NCBI GenBank assembly: GCA_937877075.1
Contig: CALEGD010000053.1
Coordinates: forward strand, 1 to 26,395
Source of the DNA: an uncultured Acholeplasmatales bacterium
GTDB lineage: Bacteria; Bacillota_I; Bacilli_A; ML615J-28; CAG-698
Length of the DNA: 26,395 bases
Direction of reading: 5' to 3'
Part shown: positions 14,638 through 21,899 of the stretch, in pieces
How positions within the stretch are numbered: position 1 is the first letter of the stretch
Layout: every line of letters starts with the position of its first letter
Made by a program: the position numbers and the translations under genes
Notes under the pieces: model-generated
Seen by the model: the letters and a program-made list of their open reading frames with translations, nothing else
What the model was told of the DNA's origin: nothing
Databases searched by the model: none

Positions 14638-15243
14638 TTAGGATAAATTGATTTTTTTATCTCGATAGAAAAATTCTTTGTCTTTTTCGGTGATACTTCG
14701 AAGCACCCTGCAAGGATTACCGACAGCAACAACATTATCAGGGATGTCTTTTGTGACAACACTTCCGGCCCCAATTACAGTATTGTCGCCAATAGTTACT
14801 CCGGGAAGAATTATTGCACCGGCACCTATCCAGACATTTCTTCCGATTTTAATCGGTAAATTAAATTGGTAAACCTGCTGCCTTAATTCAGGGAGTATTG
14901 GATGACCGGCTGTTGCTATCGTGACATTTGGTCCGATCTTTGTATAATCGCCAACAAAAATATGTGTATCATCAACCAATGTTAAGTTAAAGTTTACATA
15001 AATGTTTTTACCGAAATGAACATGCTTTCCACCCCAATTTGCTTGTAAAGGCGGTTCGACATAACAACCTTCACCGATTTCAAAAAACATTTCTTTTAAA
15101 AGTTTTGTTCTCTTGGCAATTTCTGTAGGCCTAGTGTGATTGAAATCATATAATTTATCCAAACATTTTCTTTGCTCGATTCCTAAAGCTTCATCATTAC
15201 AAGAATACAATTCTCCACTGTGTAATTTTTCAAATACTGACAT
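14638..15243 (-). CDS. Sugar O-acetyltransferase (LacA/Maa family)
   Basis: A 201-residue left-handed beta-helix acetyltransferase. The N-terminal helical part (residues 1-55, with LYDFNHTRPTE) matches the Maa/LacA domain, and hexapeptide repeats (IGPNVT, IGRNVWIGAGAIILPGVTIG and others) fill about 75-185. The catalytic His114 lies in ATAGHP, equivalent to His115 of E. coli LacA. It transfers acetyl from acetyl-CoA to a hydroxyl of galactosides, glucosides or maltose; which one cannot be told. GGAGG lies six bases before the ATG. It follows the ABC exporter pair by 30 bases in the same direction without a terminator, so it is probably the last gene of the MarR-controlled operon. Confidence 0.88.
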   Translation of the reverse strand: MSVFEKLHSGELYSCNDEALGIEQRKCLDKLYDFNHTRPTEIAKRTKLLKEMFFEIGEGCYVEPPLQANWGGKHVHFGKNIYVNFNLTLVDDTHIFVGDYTKIGPNVTIATAGHPILPELRQQVYQFNLPIKIGRNVWIGAGAIILPGVTIGDNTVIGAGSVVTKDIPDNVVAVGNPCRVLRSITEKDKEFFYRDKKINLS

Positions 15244-15273
15244 TAAATCCTCCGTTTAATTATATTTAGACTT

Positions 15274-17160
15274 TTAACTTAGTTCAAACATACCGGTATA
15301 AAGTTGATAATACTTACCTTTTTGTTTGATTAAGTCATCATGGCTACCGCGTTCGATTATTTCTCCTTGTTCAAGAACCATAATTGCATCCGAATCTCTG
15401 ACCGTTGAAAGTCGGTGAGCAATGACAAAGACGGTTCTACCTTCCATAAGTTTATCCATTCCTTTTTCAATCAGTTTTTCAGTTCTAGTATCGATTGATG
15501 AAGTTGCTTCATCAAGAATCAATACCGGAGGGTCGGCGATAGCGGCACGGGCGATTGCGAGTAGCTGCCTCTGCCCTTGGGAAAGATTTTCACCATCGTT
15601 TGTAAGAATGGTATCATAACCTTGGGGAAGATGGGAGATAAAGTAATCCGCATTCGCAAGTCTTGCAGCTTCGTAAACTTCTTCGTCAGTTGCGCTTAGG
15701 CGACCATAACGAATATTATCTTTGACGGTACCGGTAAAGAGATGAGTATCTTGAAGAACCATTGAGAGCGATCTTCTTAGATCAGCTTTTTTAATATTTT
15801 TTATATCAATACCGTCATAAGTAATTATTCCTTCGTTAATATCATAGAAGCGATTTAAGAGATTTGTAATTGTGGTCTTACCTGCACCGGTTGAACCGAC
15901 AAATGCAATCTTTTGTCCGGGGTTTGCATAGAGATTGATATTAATTAAAACAGTTTTATCTGGACTATAACCGAAATGGACATTTTCAAAAACAACATTA
16001 CCCTTGATTTGTGTGAGTTTGATTCCGTCTTTTAGAGGTTCTTTCCAAGCCCAAATTCCTGTTCTTTCTTTTGTTTCTTCTAGATTTCCTAATTGATTAA
16101 AACGTGCGTATGTAAGAGTTACTGAACCTTCATCACTATCAGGCTTTTGATCGAGAATTTCAAAGGTTCTTTCTGCTCCTGCAAGGGCCATAATAATAGC
16201 ATTAAATTGTTGCGATATTTGAGTGATAGGTCTCGTGAATTTTCTGGAGAATTCCAGAAAAGAAGCTATTTGACCAAGAGAGCGATTGGAAATATTGAAG
16301 ATAGCGATAATGCCGCCGACGGCTGCGGTTATGGCATAGGTAAAGTAACCAAGATTCCCCATAATTGGCATCAGTATATTAGCATAAGTATTGGCTTTAG
16401 TGGTCGCATCGGTTAGGTCATCATTGATAATATCAAAATCCGCTTTAGCTTTTTCTTCATGAGAGAAGACCTTAACTACTTTTTGTCCTTCAATCATTTC
16501 TTCAATAAAGCCATTCATACGACCTAAGGCCTGTTGCCTTTTTATAAAGTTTTCGGCACTTCTGGAACCGAGTTTGCGAACAATGAAAACCATTAGGATA
16601 ATCATGATAATAACAATGAGGGTAAGTAGAGGACTTAAGATTAACATTGAGATGAAGATTCCCACAATAGTTACCGTTGACAAGATTAATTGAGGAATAC
16701 TTTGTGAGATCATTTGCCGGAGCGTGTCGATGTCATTTGTGAAGCGACTCATTAGTTCTCCGTGGGTATGGGTATCAAAGAAACGAATCGGAAGAGCTTC
16801 CATATGTTTGAAAACTTGATTTCTGATTATCATCATTACACCCTGAGAGATATTAATCATCAGGCGGTTAGTAATATAAGTAGCAATAACTCCAACTAGA
16901 AAAATTCCTGCCATAATAGAAATAGCAACGGCCATAGGTGTAAAGTCAAAGAAAACATTTCCAATATTAGGTTCTAAAAAATCATCGATTAAGATTGATA
17001 AAAAGTAGGTCCCGGCGATATTTGCCAGGGAACTAATGGCAATCGAGATAATTACAATTATGTATTGGAACTTATAATATTTAAAAATGTAGGAAATCAG
17101 ACGCCGAAAGGTTTTTGCCGCATTTTTAGCTTTTCTATGACTATATACTCTTCTATGCAT
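15274..17160 (-). CDS. ABC exporter half, consensus subunit (BmrD/YheH-like)
   Basis: A 628-residue half-transporter: six membrane helices over about 30-330, then a nucleotide-binding domain. Its ATP site residues are canonical: Walker A GSTGAGKTT (422-430), Walker B D550 with the catalytic Glu551 (DEATSSID), and switch His582. The signature is LSQGQ (526-530) instead of LSGGQ. About 40 extra residues (347-387) lie between the membrane and ATPase domains, as in YheH-type subunits. It pairs with the next-door degenerate subunit as a heterodimeric multidrug or lipid exporter. I chose the ATG at 17160 because AAAGGAG lies nine bases upstream; the TTG at 17169 directly abuts that site. It overlaps the end of the partner gene by eight bases. 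Confidence 0.9.
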   Translation of the reverse strand: MHRRVYSHRKAKNAAKTFRRLISYIFKYYKFQYIIVIISIAISSLANIAGTYFLSILIDDFLEPNIGNVFFDFTPMAVAISIMAGIFLVGVIATYITNRLMINISQGVMMIIRNQVFKHMEALPIRFFDTHTHGELMSRFTNDIDTLRQMISQSIPQLILSTVTIVGIFISMLILSPLLTLIVIIMIILMVFIVRKLGSRSAENFIKRQQALGRMNGFIEEMIEGQKVVKVFSHEEKAKADFDIINDDLTDATTKANTYANILMPIMGNLGYFTYAITAAVGGIIAIFNISNRSLGQIASFLEFSRKFTRPITQISQQFNAIIMALAGAERTFEILDQKPDSDEGSVTLTYARFNQLGNLEETKERTGIWAWKEPLKDGIKLTQIKGNVVFENVHFGYSPDKTVLININLYANPGQKIAFVGSTGAGKTTITNLLNRFYDINEGIITYDGIDIKNIKKADLRRSLSMVLQDTHLFTGTVKDNIRYGRLSATDEEVYEAARLANADYFISHLPQGYDTILTNDGENLSQGQRQLLAIARAAIADPPVLILDEATSSIDTRTEKLIEKGMDKLMEGRTVFVIAHRLSTVRDSDAIMVLEQGEIIERGSHDDLIKQKGKYYQLYTGMFELS

Positions 17161-18895
17161 CGGAAGCAACTCCTTTCAATTGGGAATGATAGATTTCCCG
17201 GTAGATATTATTATTCTTCAAAAGTTCTTCGGAGGAGCCAATTCCAACGATTTCACCTTCGTTTAAGACAATAATTTGATCAGCGTCTTCGACCGATGAA
17301 ATCCTTTGGGCAATAATAATTTTTGTAACATCAGGAAGTTTATTAATTAAAGCATCACGAATCAGTGATTCGGTTTTGGTATCAACAGCCGAGGTTGAGT
17401 CATCCAATATTAAAATCTTGGGCTTTTTCAGCAATGCTCTAGCAATGGTTAGGCGTTGTTTTTGACCTCCGGAAACATTGACTCCGCCTTGCCCGAGATC
17501 ACGTTCATAACCACCCGGTGTATCCATAATAAAGTCATGGGCTTGTGCATGTTTAGCGACAGAAGTAATTTCCTCGATACTGGCATTTTCATCGCCCCAG
17601 CGAAGATTTTCTTCTATTGAACCGCTAAAGAGGACATTCTTTTGGAGAACCATTGAGACATTGTTTCTTAGTGCTTTTAAATCATAATCGCGGACATCAA
17701 TTCCTCCAACTAGAATACTTCCCTTTGTAACATCATAAAGTCTCGGTATTAATTGTACAAGAGTGGACTTTGCAGAGCCGGTACTGCCGATAATGCCGAT
17801 GGTTTGTCCGGATTTTATTTTTAGATTAATACTCTTTAAATTGGGATTGTTGAGATTATTGGAATAACTAAAGTAAACATCTCTGAATTCAATTGAACCG
17901 TCTTTAACTTCCGTAATCGGCTCAAGAGGATTAATAAGATCGATTTCTTCTTCAAGAACTTCAAGGATTCTTTGGACACTGGCTTTCCCCATAGTAATCA
18001 TAACCATAACCATTGAAATCATCATCAAATTCATTAGAATCTGCATAACATAGGATATGAAACTCATCAACTGACCGATTTCCATCACTTCGGAGATGAT
18101 GAGTTTTCCTCCGAACCAAGCAATAGCGATTGTACAGGCATTGATTGTAAGTTGCATAATCGGTCCGTTTAAGATCATAATTTTCTGAGCTTTTTTAGAA
18201 GTGTCATGAAGATCCTTGGTGGCATCTTTAAACTTTCCAATCTCATAATCTTCCCTAACATAGGCTTTTACTACCCGAATTCCGATTAGGTTTTCTTGGA
18301 TCGAAGCATTAAGTTTATCATATTTCTTAAACATCTTCATAAAAAGGGGATAAGCTTTAGAAAGAATTAGATATAAGGCAATAGTAAGCACAGGAATTGC
18401 GACTAAGAAAATTACTGCAAGACTCGGGTTAATAGTAATTGCCATAACCGTTGCCCCGATAACCATTAGCGGTGCCCTTGTAAATATTCTAATAATCATC
18501 TGATATGCTTGTTGAGTCATGGTAACATCGGTTGTCATTCTGGTGATCAGGGATGCGGTTGAGAAATTATCAATATTCTGAAAGGAGTAATCCTGAATTT
18601 TATAATACATCGCCTGTCTCAAATTGTGTCCGAAACCGGAACTAGCGACAGCCCCCATTCTCCCGGCAACCACCCCAGAAATTAAAGCTAGGATCGCAAA
18701 GACAATCATTAAACTACCGTAAATCAAAATAACAGAAAGGTTGCCGGTTCCACCATTTCCTTTAATTCCGTCGTCAACTATTTTTGCTATTAAGAAAGGA
18801 ATCGCAACTTCAAAAGCAACCTCTAATATAATAAAGAAAAAGGTCAAAAAAGTTTCTTTTTTATAACCTTTTATGTATCTACTGATTTTAAACAT
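17153..18895 (-). CDS. ABC exporter half, degenerate subunit (BmrC/YheI-like)
   Basis: A 580-residue half-transporter with six helices in about 15-310 and an ATPase domain. Three key positions deviate in the way known for the non-catalytic half of heterodimeric exporters: Walker A is GSTGSAKST (370-378, Ala for the last Gly), the catalytic Glu is Asp499 (ILDDSTSAVD), and the switch His is Gln530 (AQRIS). Its signature VSGGQ (474-478) is canonical and would complete the catalytic site formed with the partner's Walker A. This division of labour matches TM287/288, LmrCD and BmrCD. AGGAGG lies before the ATG. It sits between marR and the consensus half in one operon. Confidence 0.92.
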   Translation of the reverse strand: MFKISRYIKGYKKETFLTFFFIILEVAFEVAIPFLIAKIVDDGIKGNGGTGNLSVILIYGSLMIVFAILALISGVVAGRMGAVASSGFGHNLRQAMYYKIQDYSFQNIDNFSTASLITRMTTDVTMTQQAYQMIIRIFTRAPLMVIGATVMAITINPSLAVIFLVAIPVLTIALYLILSKAYPLFMKMFKKYDKLNASIQENLIGIRVVKAYVREDYEIGKFKDATKDLHDTSKKAQKIMILNGPIMQLTINACTIAIAWFGGKLIISEVMEIGQLMSFISYVMQILMNLMMISMVMVMITMGKASVQRILEVLEEEIDLINPLEPITEVKDGSIEFRDVYFSYSNNLNNPNLKSINLKIKSGQTIGIIGSTGSAKSTLVQLIPRLYDVTKGSILVGGIDVRDYDLKALRNNVSMVLQKNVLFSGSIEENLRWGDENASIEEITSVAKHAQAHDFIMDTPGGYERDLGQGGVNVSGGQKQRLTIARALLKKPKILILDDSTSAVDTKTESLIRDALINKLPDVTKIIIAQRISSVEDADQIIVLNEGEIVGIGSSEELLKNNNIYREIYHSQLKGVASDA

Positions 18896-18907
18896 TATAT
18901 CTACCTC

Positions 18908-19336
18908 CTAATTCTCAAGATTGTCTCTAATTTTATTCAGGATATCTTCTAGATTTATTAAATCCTTTTCCGAGAGGTTTTTCCTAATCTTTTCCTCAAT
19001 CTGTAGATTTTTACTTTGGATTTCTTGAAAAATGGATAATCCCGCTTCCGTTAATTCAATCTTTTTTAATCTGGCATCGTTTAGATGACTTTTTCTTTCA
19101 ATCAGGCCGATCTTTTCTAGATTTTTCAAAATGCTGCTAACTGAAGATTTCCTAATATTTTGGAATTCTTCTATGTCTTTTTGAAATATTTCTTGATCTT
19201 TTCTTAAAGCAAGAAAGCGGATTATTCTTCCTTGTTGGGGAGTAATTCCATACTTCATCATGTCTGTATTAATAATCCTAAACATTTGCTTTACAAGACA
19301 ATAAAGTTTGTCGGAAATTTTAAATTCTTTAATCAT
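18908..19336 (-). CDS. MarR-family transcriptional repressor
   Basis: A 142-residue winged-helix protein with the MarR layout: N-terminal dimer helix, recognition region KSSVSSILKNLEKIGLIERK and wing HLNDARLKKIELTEAG, then two long C-terminal dimer helices. I chose the ATG at 19336 because AAGGAG lies six bases upstream; the longer in-frame start would lie inside the promoter. It is the first gene of the ABC exporter operon, 12 bases before the degenerate subunit. The perfect inverted repeat over the operon's start point is the expected binding site, so it should repress itself and the pump until an inducer, probably a pump substrate, releases it. Confidence 0.9.
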   Translation of the reverse strand: MIKEFKISDKLYCLVKQMFRIINTDMMKYGITPQQGRIIRFLALRKDQEIFQKDIEEFQNIRKSSVSSILKNLEKIGLIERKSHLNDARLKKIELTEAGLSIFQEIQSKNLQIEEKIRKNLSEKDLINLEDILNKIRDNLEN

Positions 19337-19350
19337 AATATTCTCCTTAT

Positions 19351-19368
19351 TAGTTAGAAGTCTAACTA
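19351..19368 (-). promoter_or_regulatory. MarR operator
   Basis: TAGTTAGA-AG-TCTAACTA is a perfect inverted repeat with eight-base arms and a two-base centre, the classic size and spacing for a MarR dimer. It begins at the last base of the -10 and covers the predicted start of transcription near 19361. Confidence 0.8.
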
Positions 19369-19396
19369 TTATAACAAAGATATTTATCGATGTCAA
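19368..19396 (-). promoter_or_regulatory. Full-consensus promoter of the marR-ABC-acetyltransferase operon
   Basis: On the minus strand TTGACA (19396-19391), a 17-base spacer and TATAAT (19373-19368) make a perfect sigma-A promoter. Strong intrinsic strength fits a tightly repressed, inducible operon. Confidence 0.85.
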
Positions 19397-19532
19397 TTAA
19401 ATATTATGGACATAAAAAAACTTTTTAGTTTTTTAAAGATTGATACTGTAGATAAACTAAAAGAAGAATATCTCTCTAAGTTTTCAGTAGATTTCCCCCT
19501 TATAAATGCATATATTATAAAGAGGTGAAAAT

Positions 19533-20807
19533 ATGGTACTGATACATGTTGTCGGTCCGGGGGAGACTTTATATCAAATCTCGCAGCGTTATAATACATC
19601 GATAGATAAAATTATCGATGATAATACCCTACCCGATCCCAACCAGCTATTAATCGGTCAAGCTTTAATAATTAGTAAGGATAATGGTGAATATGTTGTT
19701 CAAAGCGGTGATACGCTCAGCCAAATAGCCGCTCGTTTTGGGATTCCCGTTGAAGCTTTGTTTACTGCAAATAATTTAGCCAGTAATAGCGTTATCTATC
19801 CGGGGGATGTATTAAAATTAGTATACGGAGATTTAGAAAAACCGGTAATGGAAATAAACGGTTATGTCTATCCTGAAGCCGAATCAGAAGTTCTGGAAAA
19901 AATGCTTCCTGATCTGACCTATTTAAGTATTTTTGCTTATCCGGTTAGAAGTGACGGTTCGCTTGGGGATATTAATGACTCGAGGTTAATCGAGCTGGCT
20001 CGTAATTACAGAGTGGCACCGATGATGGTAATTGCGAATATTACAGACGGTAGTTTCGACAGTGATATCGCTCATAGCATTTTGACTGATGAAGCTGTTC
20101 AAGAAAGATTAATTAATAATATCTTTGAAATCCTGCAAAATAAGAATTACTATGGACTTGATGTTGATCTTGAATATCTTTATCCGAATGACCGTGAAGC
20201 ATATAACAATTTCTTGAGAAAACTTGCTGACCGACTCCATCAAGAAGGTTTAATTCTTACAACCGCAATTGCTCCGAAAACCAGTGCCAATCAAGAAGGT
20301 TTACTTTATGAAGCACATGATTACCGGGCTCATGGAGAGATTGCCGATCATGTAATCATTATGACCTATGAATGGGGCTATCTTTGGAGTGAAGCGATGC
20401 CGGTTGCCCCGCTTAATAAAGTTGAAGAAGTAATTGCTTATGCGGCAACAGAAATACCGCCAGAAAAGATTTTTATGGGTGTTCCCAATTATGGTTATGA
20501 TTTCAATGTTCCTCGGATTGAAGATGTTCCGGCTCGGATTTTGACTAATAATGAAGCAATTGAACTAGCAAGGCAAAAACGCGGAGGAATTGAATTTGAT
20601 TATGAGGCAATGTCCCCATTCTTCCGCTATCGGGAGAATGGTCAGGATCGTGAAGTTCATTTTGAGGATGCCAGGAGTATGCGGGCTAAGATTTTCCTAG
20701 CCAGAGAATATAATCTCGGTGGGCTCAGCTTCTGGACATTAATGAGCTATTTTAGACCGACTTGGATTTTAATTAATAATTATTTGCAAGTTAGAAAGGT
20801 AATATAA
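19533..20807 (+). CDS. LysM-GH18 glycosidase (YaaH/SleL-like)
   Basis: A 424-residue protein with two LysM repeats (about 4-48 and 53-97, each with the G-[ED]-TL-x-Q-I signature) and a glycoside hydrolase 18 domain (about 105-415). The catalytic motif is Y207-G-L-D-V-D-L-E214; Glu214 is the proton donor, and the usual first Asp of DxxDxDxE is Tyr. LysM binds N-acetylglucosamine polymers and this GH18 branch includes spore-cortex lytic N-acetylglucosaminidases. There is no signal peptide, as in Bacillus YaaH, which reaches the spore by other means. AGAGGTGA just before the ATG is the binding site. It is divergent from marR and ends in its own terminator. The substrate in this organism is uncertain. 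Confidence 0.85.
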   Translation: MVLIHVVGPGETLYQISQRYNTSIDKIIDDNTLPDPNQLLIGQALIISKDNGEYVVQSGDTLSQIAARFGIPVEALFTANNLASNSVIYPGDVLKLVYGDLEKPVMEINGYVYPEAESEVLEKMLPDLTYLSIFAYPVRSDGSLGDINDSRLIELARNYRVAPMMVIANITDGSFDSDIAHSILTDEAVQERLINNIFEILQNKNYYGLDVDLEYLYPNDREAYNNFLRKLADRLHQEGLILTTAIAPKTSANQEGLLYEAHDYRAHGEIADHVIIMTYEWGYLWSEAMPVAPLNKVEEVIAYAATEIPPEKIFMGVPNYGYDFNVPRIEDVPARILTNNEAIELARQKRGGIEFDYEAMSPFFRYRENGQDREVHFEDARSMRAKIFLAREYNLGGLSFWTLMSYFRPTWILINNYLQVRKVI

Positions 20808-20811
20808 AAAA

Positions 20812-20829
20812 CCGAGCAAAATTGCTCGG
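20812..20829 (-). terminator. Leftward terminator of the DedA-like gene
   Basis: CCGAGCAA and TTGCTCGG form a perfect eight-base-pair hairpin. Read leftward it is followed by TTTTTTAT, but on the plus strand no T tract follows. Confidence 0.75.
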
Positions 20830-20832
20830 AAT

Positions 20833-20860
20833 AAAGTGTCAAAAAGACACTTTTTATTTT
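20833..20860 (+). terminator. Rightward terminator of the LysM-GH18 gene
   Basis: AAAGTGTC (20833-20840) pairs with GACACTTT (20846-20853) and runs into a T-rich tail that overlaps the stop codon and last codons of the convergent DedA-like gene. Confidence 0.75.
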
Positions 20861-21588
20861 TCTTTATTTTTTGAAAACTTGGCTTTGATTCGATCGATAA
20901 AAGCAGAAAGATTATCCCATTTTTTTATCATTAGTCGACTGAAGAGAAAGAAGAAGGCAATATAAATTACTACTATCACTATTCCCCACCAACCGAAATT
21001 CGGTATTTTATTCGCAAAATAGACCATAATTAAGGTCGGAACTGTCCTGGTCACCACTAAAGTAAAAATGAAAAAGCGCCAAGACATCGGTGTGATTCCG
21101 GCAATAATACATAAGATATCATCCGGAAAACTAGGAAGTAAAAGCATTGTAAAGATAGCGGCTTGTTCCCTTCCCTTCGCAAGTCCTAAATAATGATTAA
21201 CTGTTTTTTCTCCTAAAATCCAGTAGACCGCCTTTTTTCCGAACAGCTTCCCGAAGGCAAAAGAAGTAAGGGAACCCAGGTAGACACCGATTGTGGTTAA
21301 GAGGAAAACCTCAAAAGGATTATCAAAAAGGGCGAGCCCCGCAAAGATTGTCGGGAGATTGGAAATTGGAATAATTGTGGTCTGAAGATAGTGTAAAAAA
21401 ACATAAATGGTTCGAGAATAATTTCCGTATGCTAGTAGAAATTCTTTTGTTGCTTCGGGGGTACTAAATTTTTTATTTAGTCCAAACCCGTAGTATAATC
21501 CAAGGACTATTCCGGCAAGAATTACTAGTATTCCTAAAACGATGATAAGTCTTCTGATACGTGTTCTTTTTTCTTGATTTTCTGTCAT
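20854..21588 (-). CDS. TVP38/TMEM64 (DedA/VTT superfamily) membrane protein
   Basis: A 244-residue multi-pass protein. A basic N-terminus precedes a first helix (about 12-32). The VTT core follows, with conserved elements TTIIPISNLPTIFAG, LGSLTSFAFGKLFGKK and PSFPDDILCIIAGITPMSWRFF; the F/P-x-x-P-x-D...AG pattern is diagnostic. Members are thought to move lipids such as undecaprenyl phosphate or phosphatidylethanolamine across membranes; this branch is less well understood. I chose the ATG at 21588 because the promoter would start transcription near 21612, leaving too little leader for the TTG at 21606. The ribosome binding site is weak for both. Confidence 0.85.
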   Translation of the reverse strand: MTENQEKRTRIRRLIIVLGILVILAGIVLGLYYGFGLNKKFSTPEATKEFLLAYGNYSRTIYVFLHYLQTTIIPISNLPTIFAGLALFDNPFEVFLLTTIGVYLGSLTSFAFGKLFGKKAVYWILGEKTVNHYLGLAKGREQAAIFTMLLLPSFPDDILCIIAGITPMSWRFFIFTLVVTRTVPTLIMVYFANKIPNFGWWGIVIVVIYIAFFFLFSRLMIKKWDNLSAFIDRIKAKFSKNKEK

Positions 21589-21618
21589 ATCTAATTTCCG
21601 TTTCAATGTATTAAATAA

Positions 21619-21647
21619 ATTCTATACTTTTCGAGTCTCTTTGTCAA
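21619..21647 (-). promoter_or_regulatory. Promoter of the DedA-like gene
   Basis: On the minus strand TTGACA (21647-21642) and TAGAAT (21624-21619) are exactly 17 bases apart. Confidence 0.7.
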
Positions 21648-21711
21648 TTGAAATATTATTCCCATCTTTTTACATAAACTCACAAATTAATAAAAGAAGG
21701 GAAAAGATATT

Positions 21712-21735
21712 GATAAGAAACATTATTTTCTTATC
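21712..21735 (+). terminator. Orphan terminator-like hairpin
   Basis: GATAAGAAA (21712-21720) pairs perfectly with TTTCTTATC (21727-21735) across a six-base loop, followed by GGTTTTTAAT. No rightward gene ends here: both neighbours are transcribed away from this region. It may terminate a small RNA or be left over from a lost gene. Confidence 0.4.
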
Positions 21736-21837
21736 GGTTTTTAATAAAAATTGCACAGGTTGATTATATTGTTTGTAGAAAAGAGAAAGAATATAAAAGG
21801 AAAACGGAAAAATGAATATAGAGTAATAATATATAAT

Positions 21838-21866
21838 TTGATTTACCCGCTTATTTAATATATAAT
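21838..21866 (+). promoter_or_regulatory. Promoter of the oligoendopeptidase gene
   Basis: TTGATT (21838-21843) and TATAAT (21861-21866) are separated by 17 bases, about 34 bases before the ATG. Confidence 0.65.
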
Positions 21867-21899
21867 AAACTTAGAATAATTAATAAGAGAGGAAATTTT

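Noticed and set aside
19406..19528. A 40-codon frame starting MDIKKLFSFLKID between marR and the LysM-GH18 gene
   Set aside because: It has no ribosome binding site, begins ten bases upstream of the marR -35 element, and its end overlaps the binding site of the next gene; chance open sequence is more likely.
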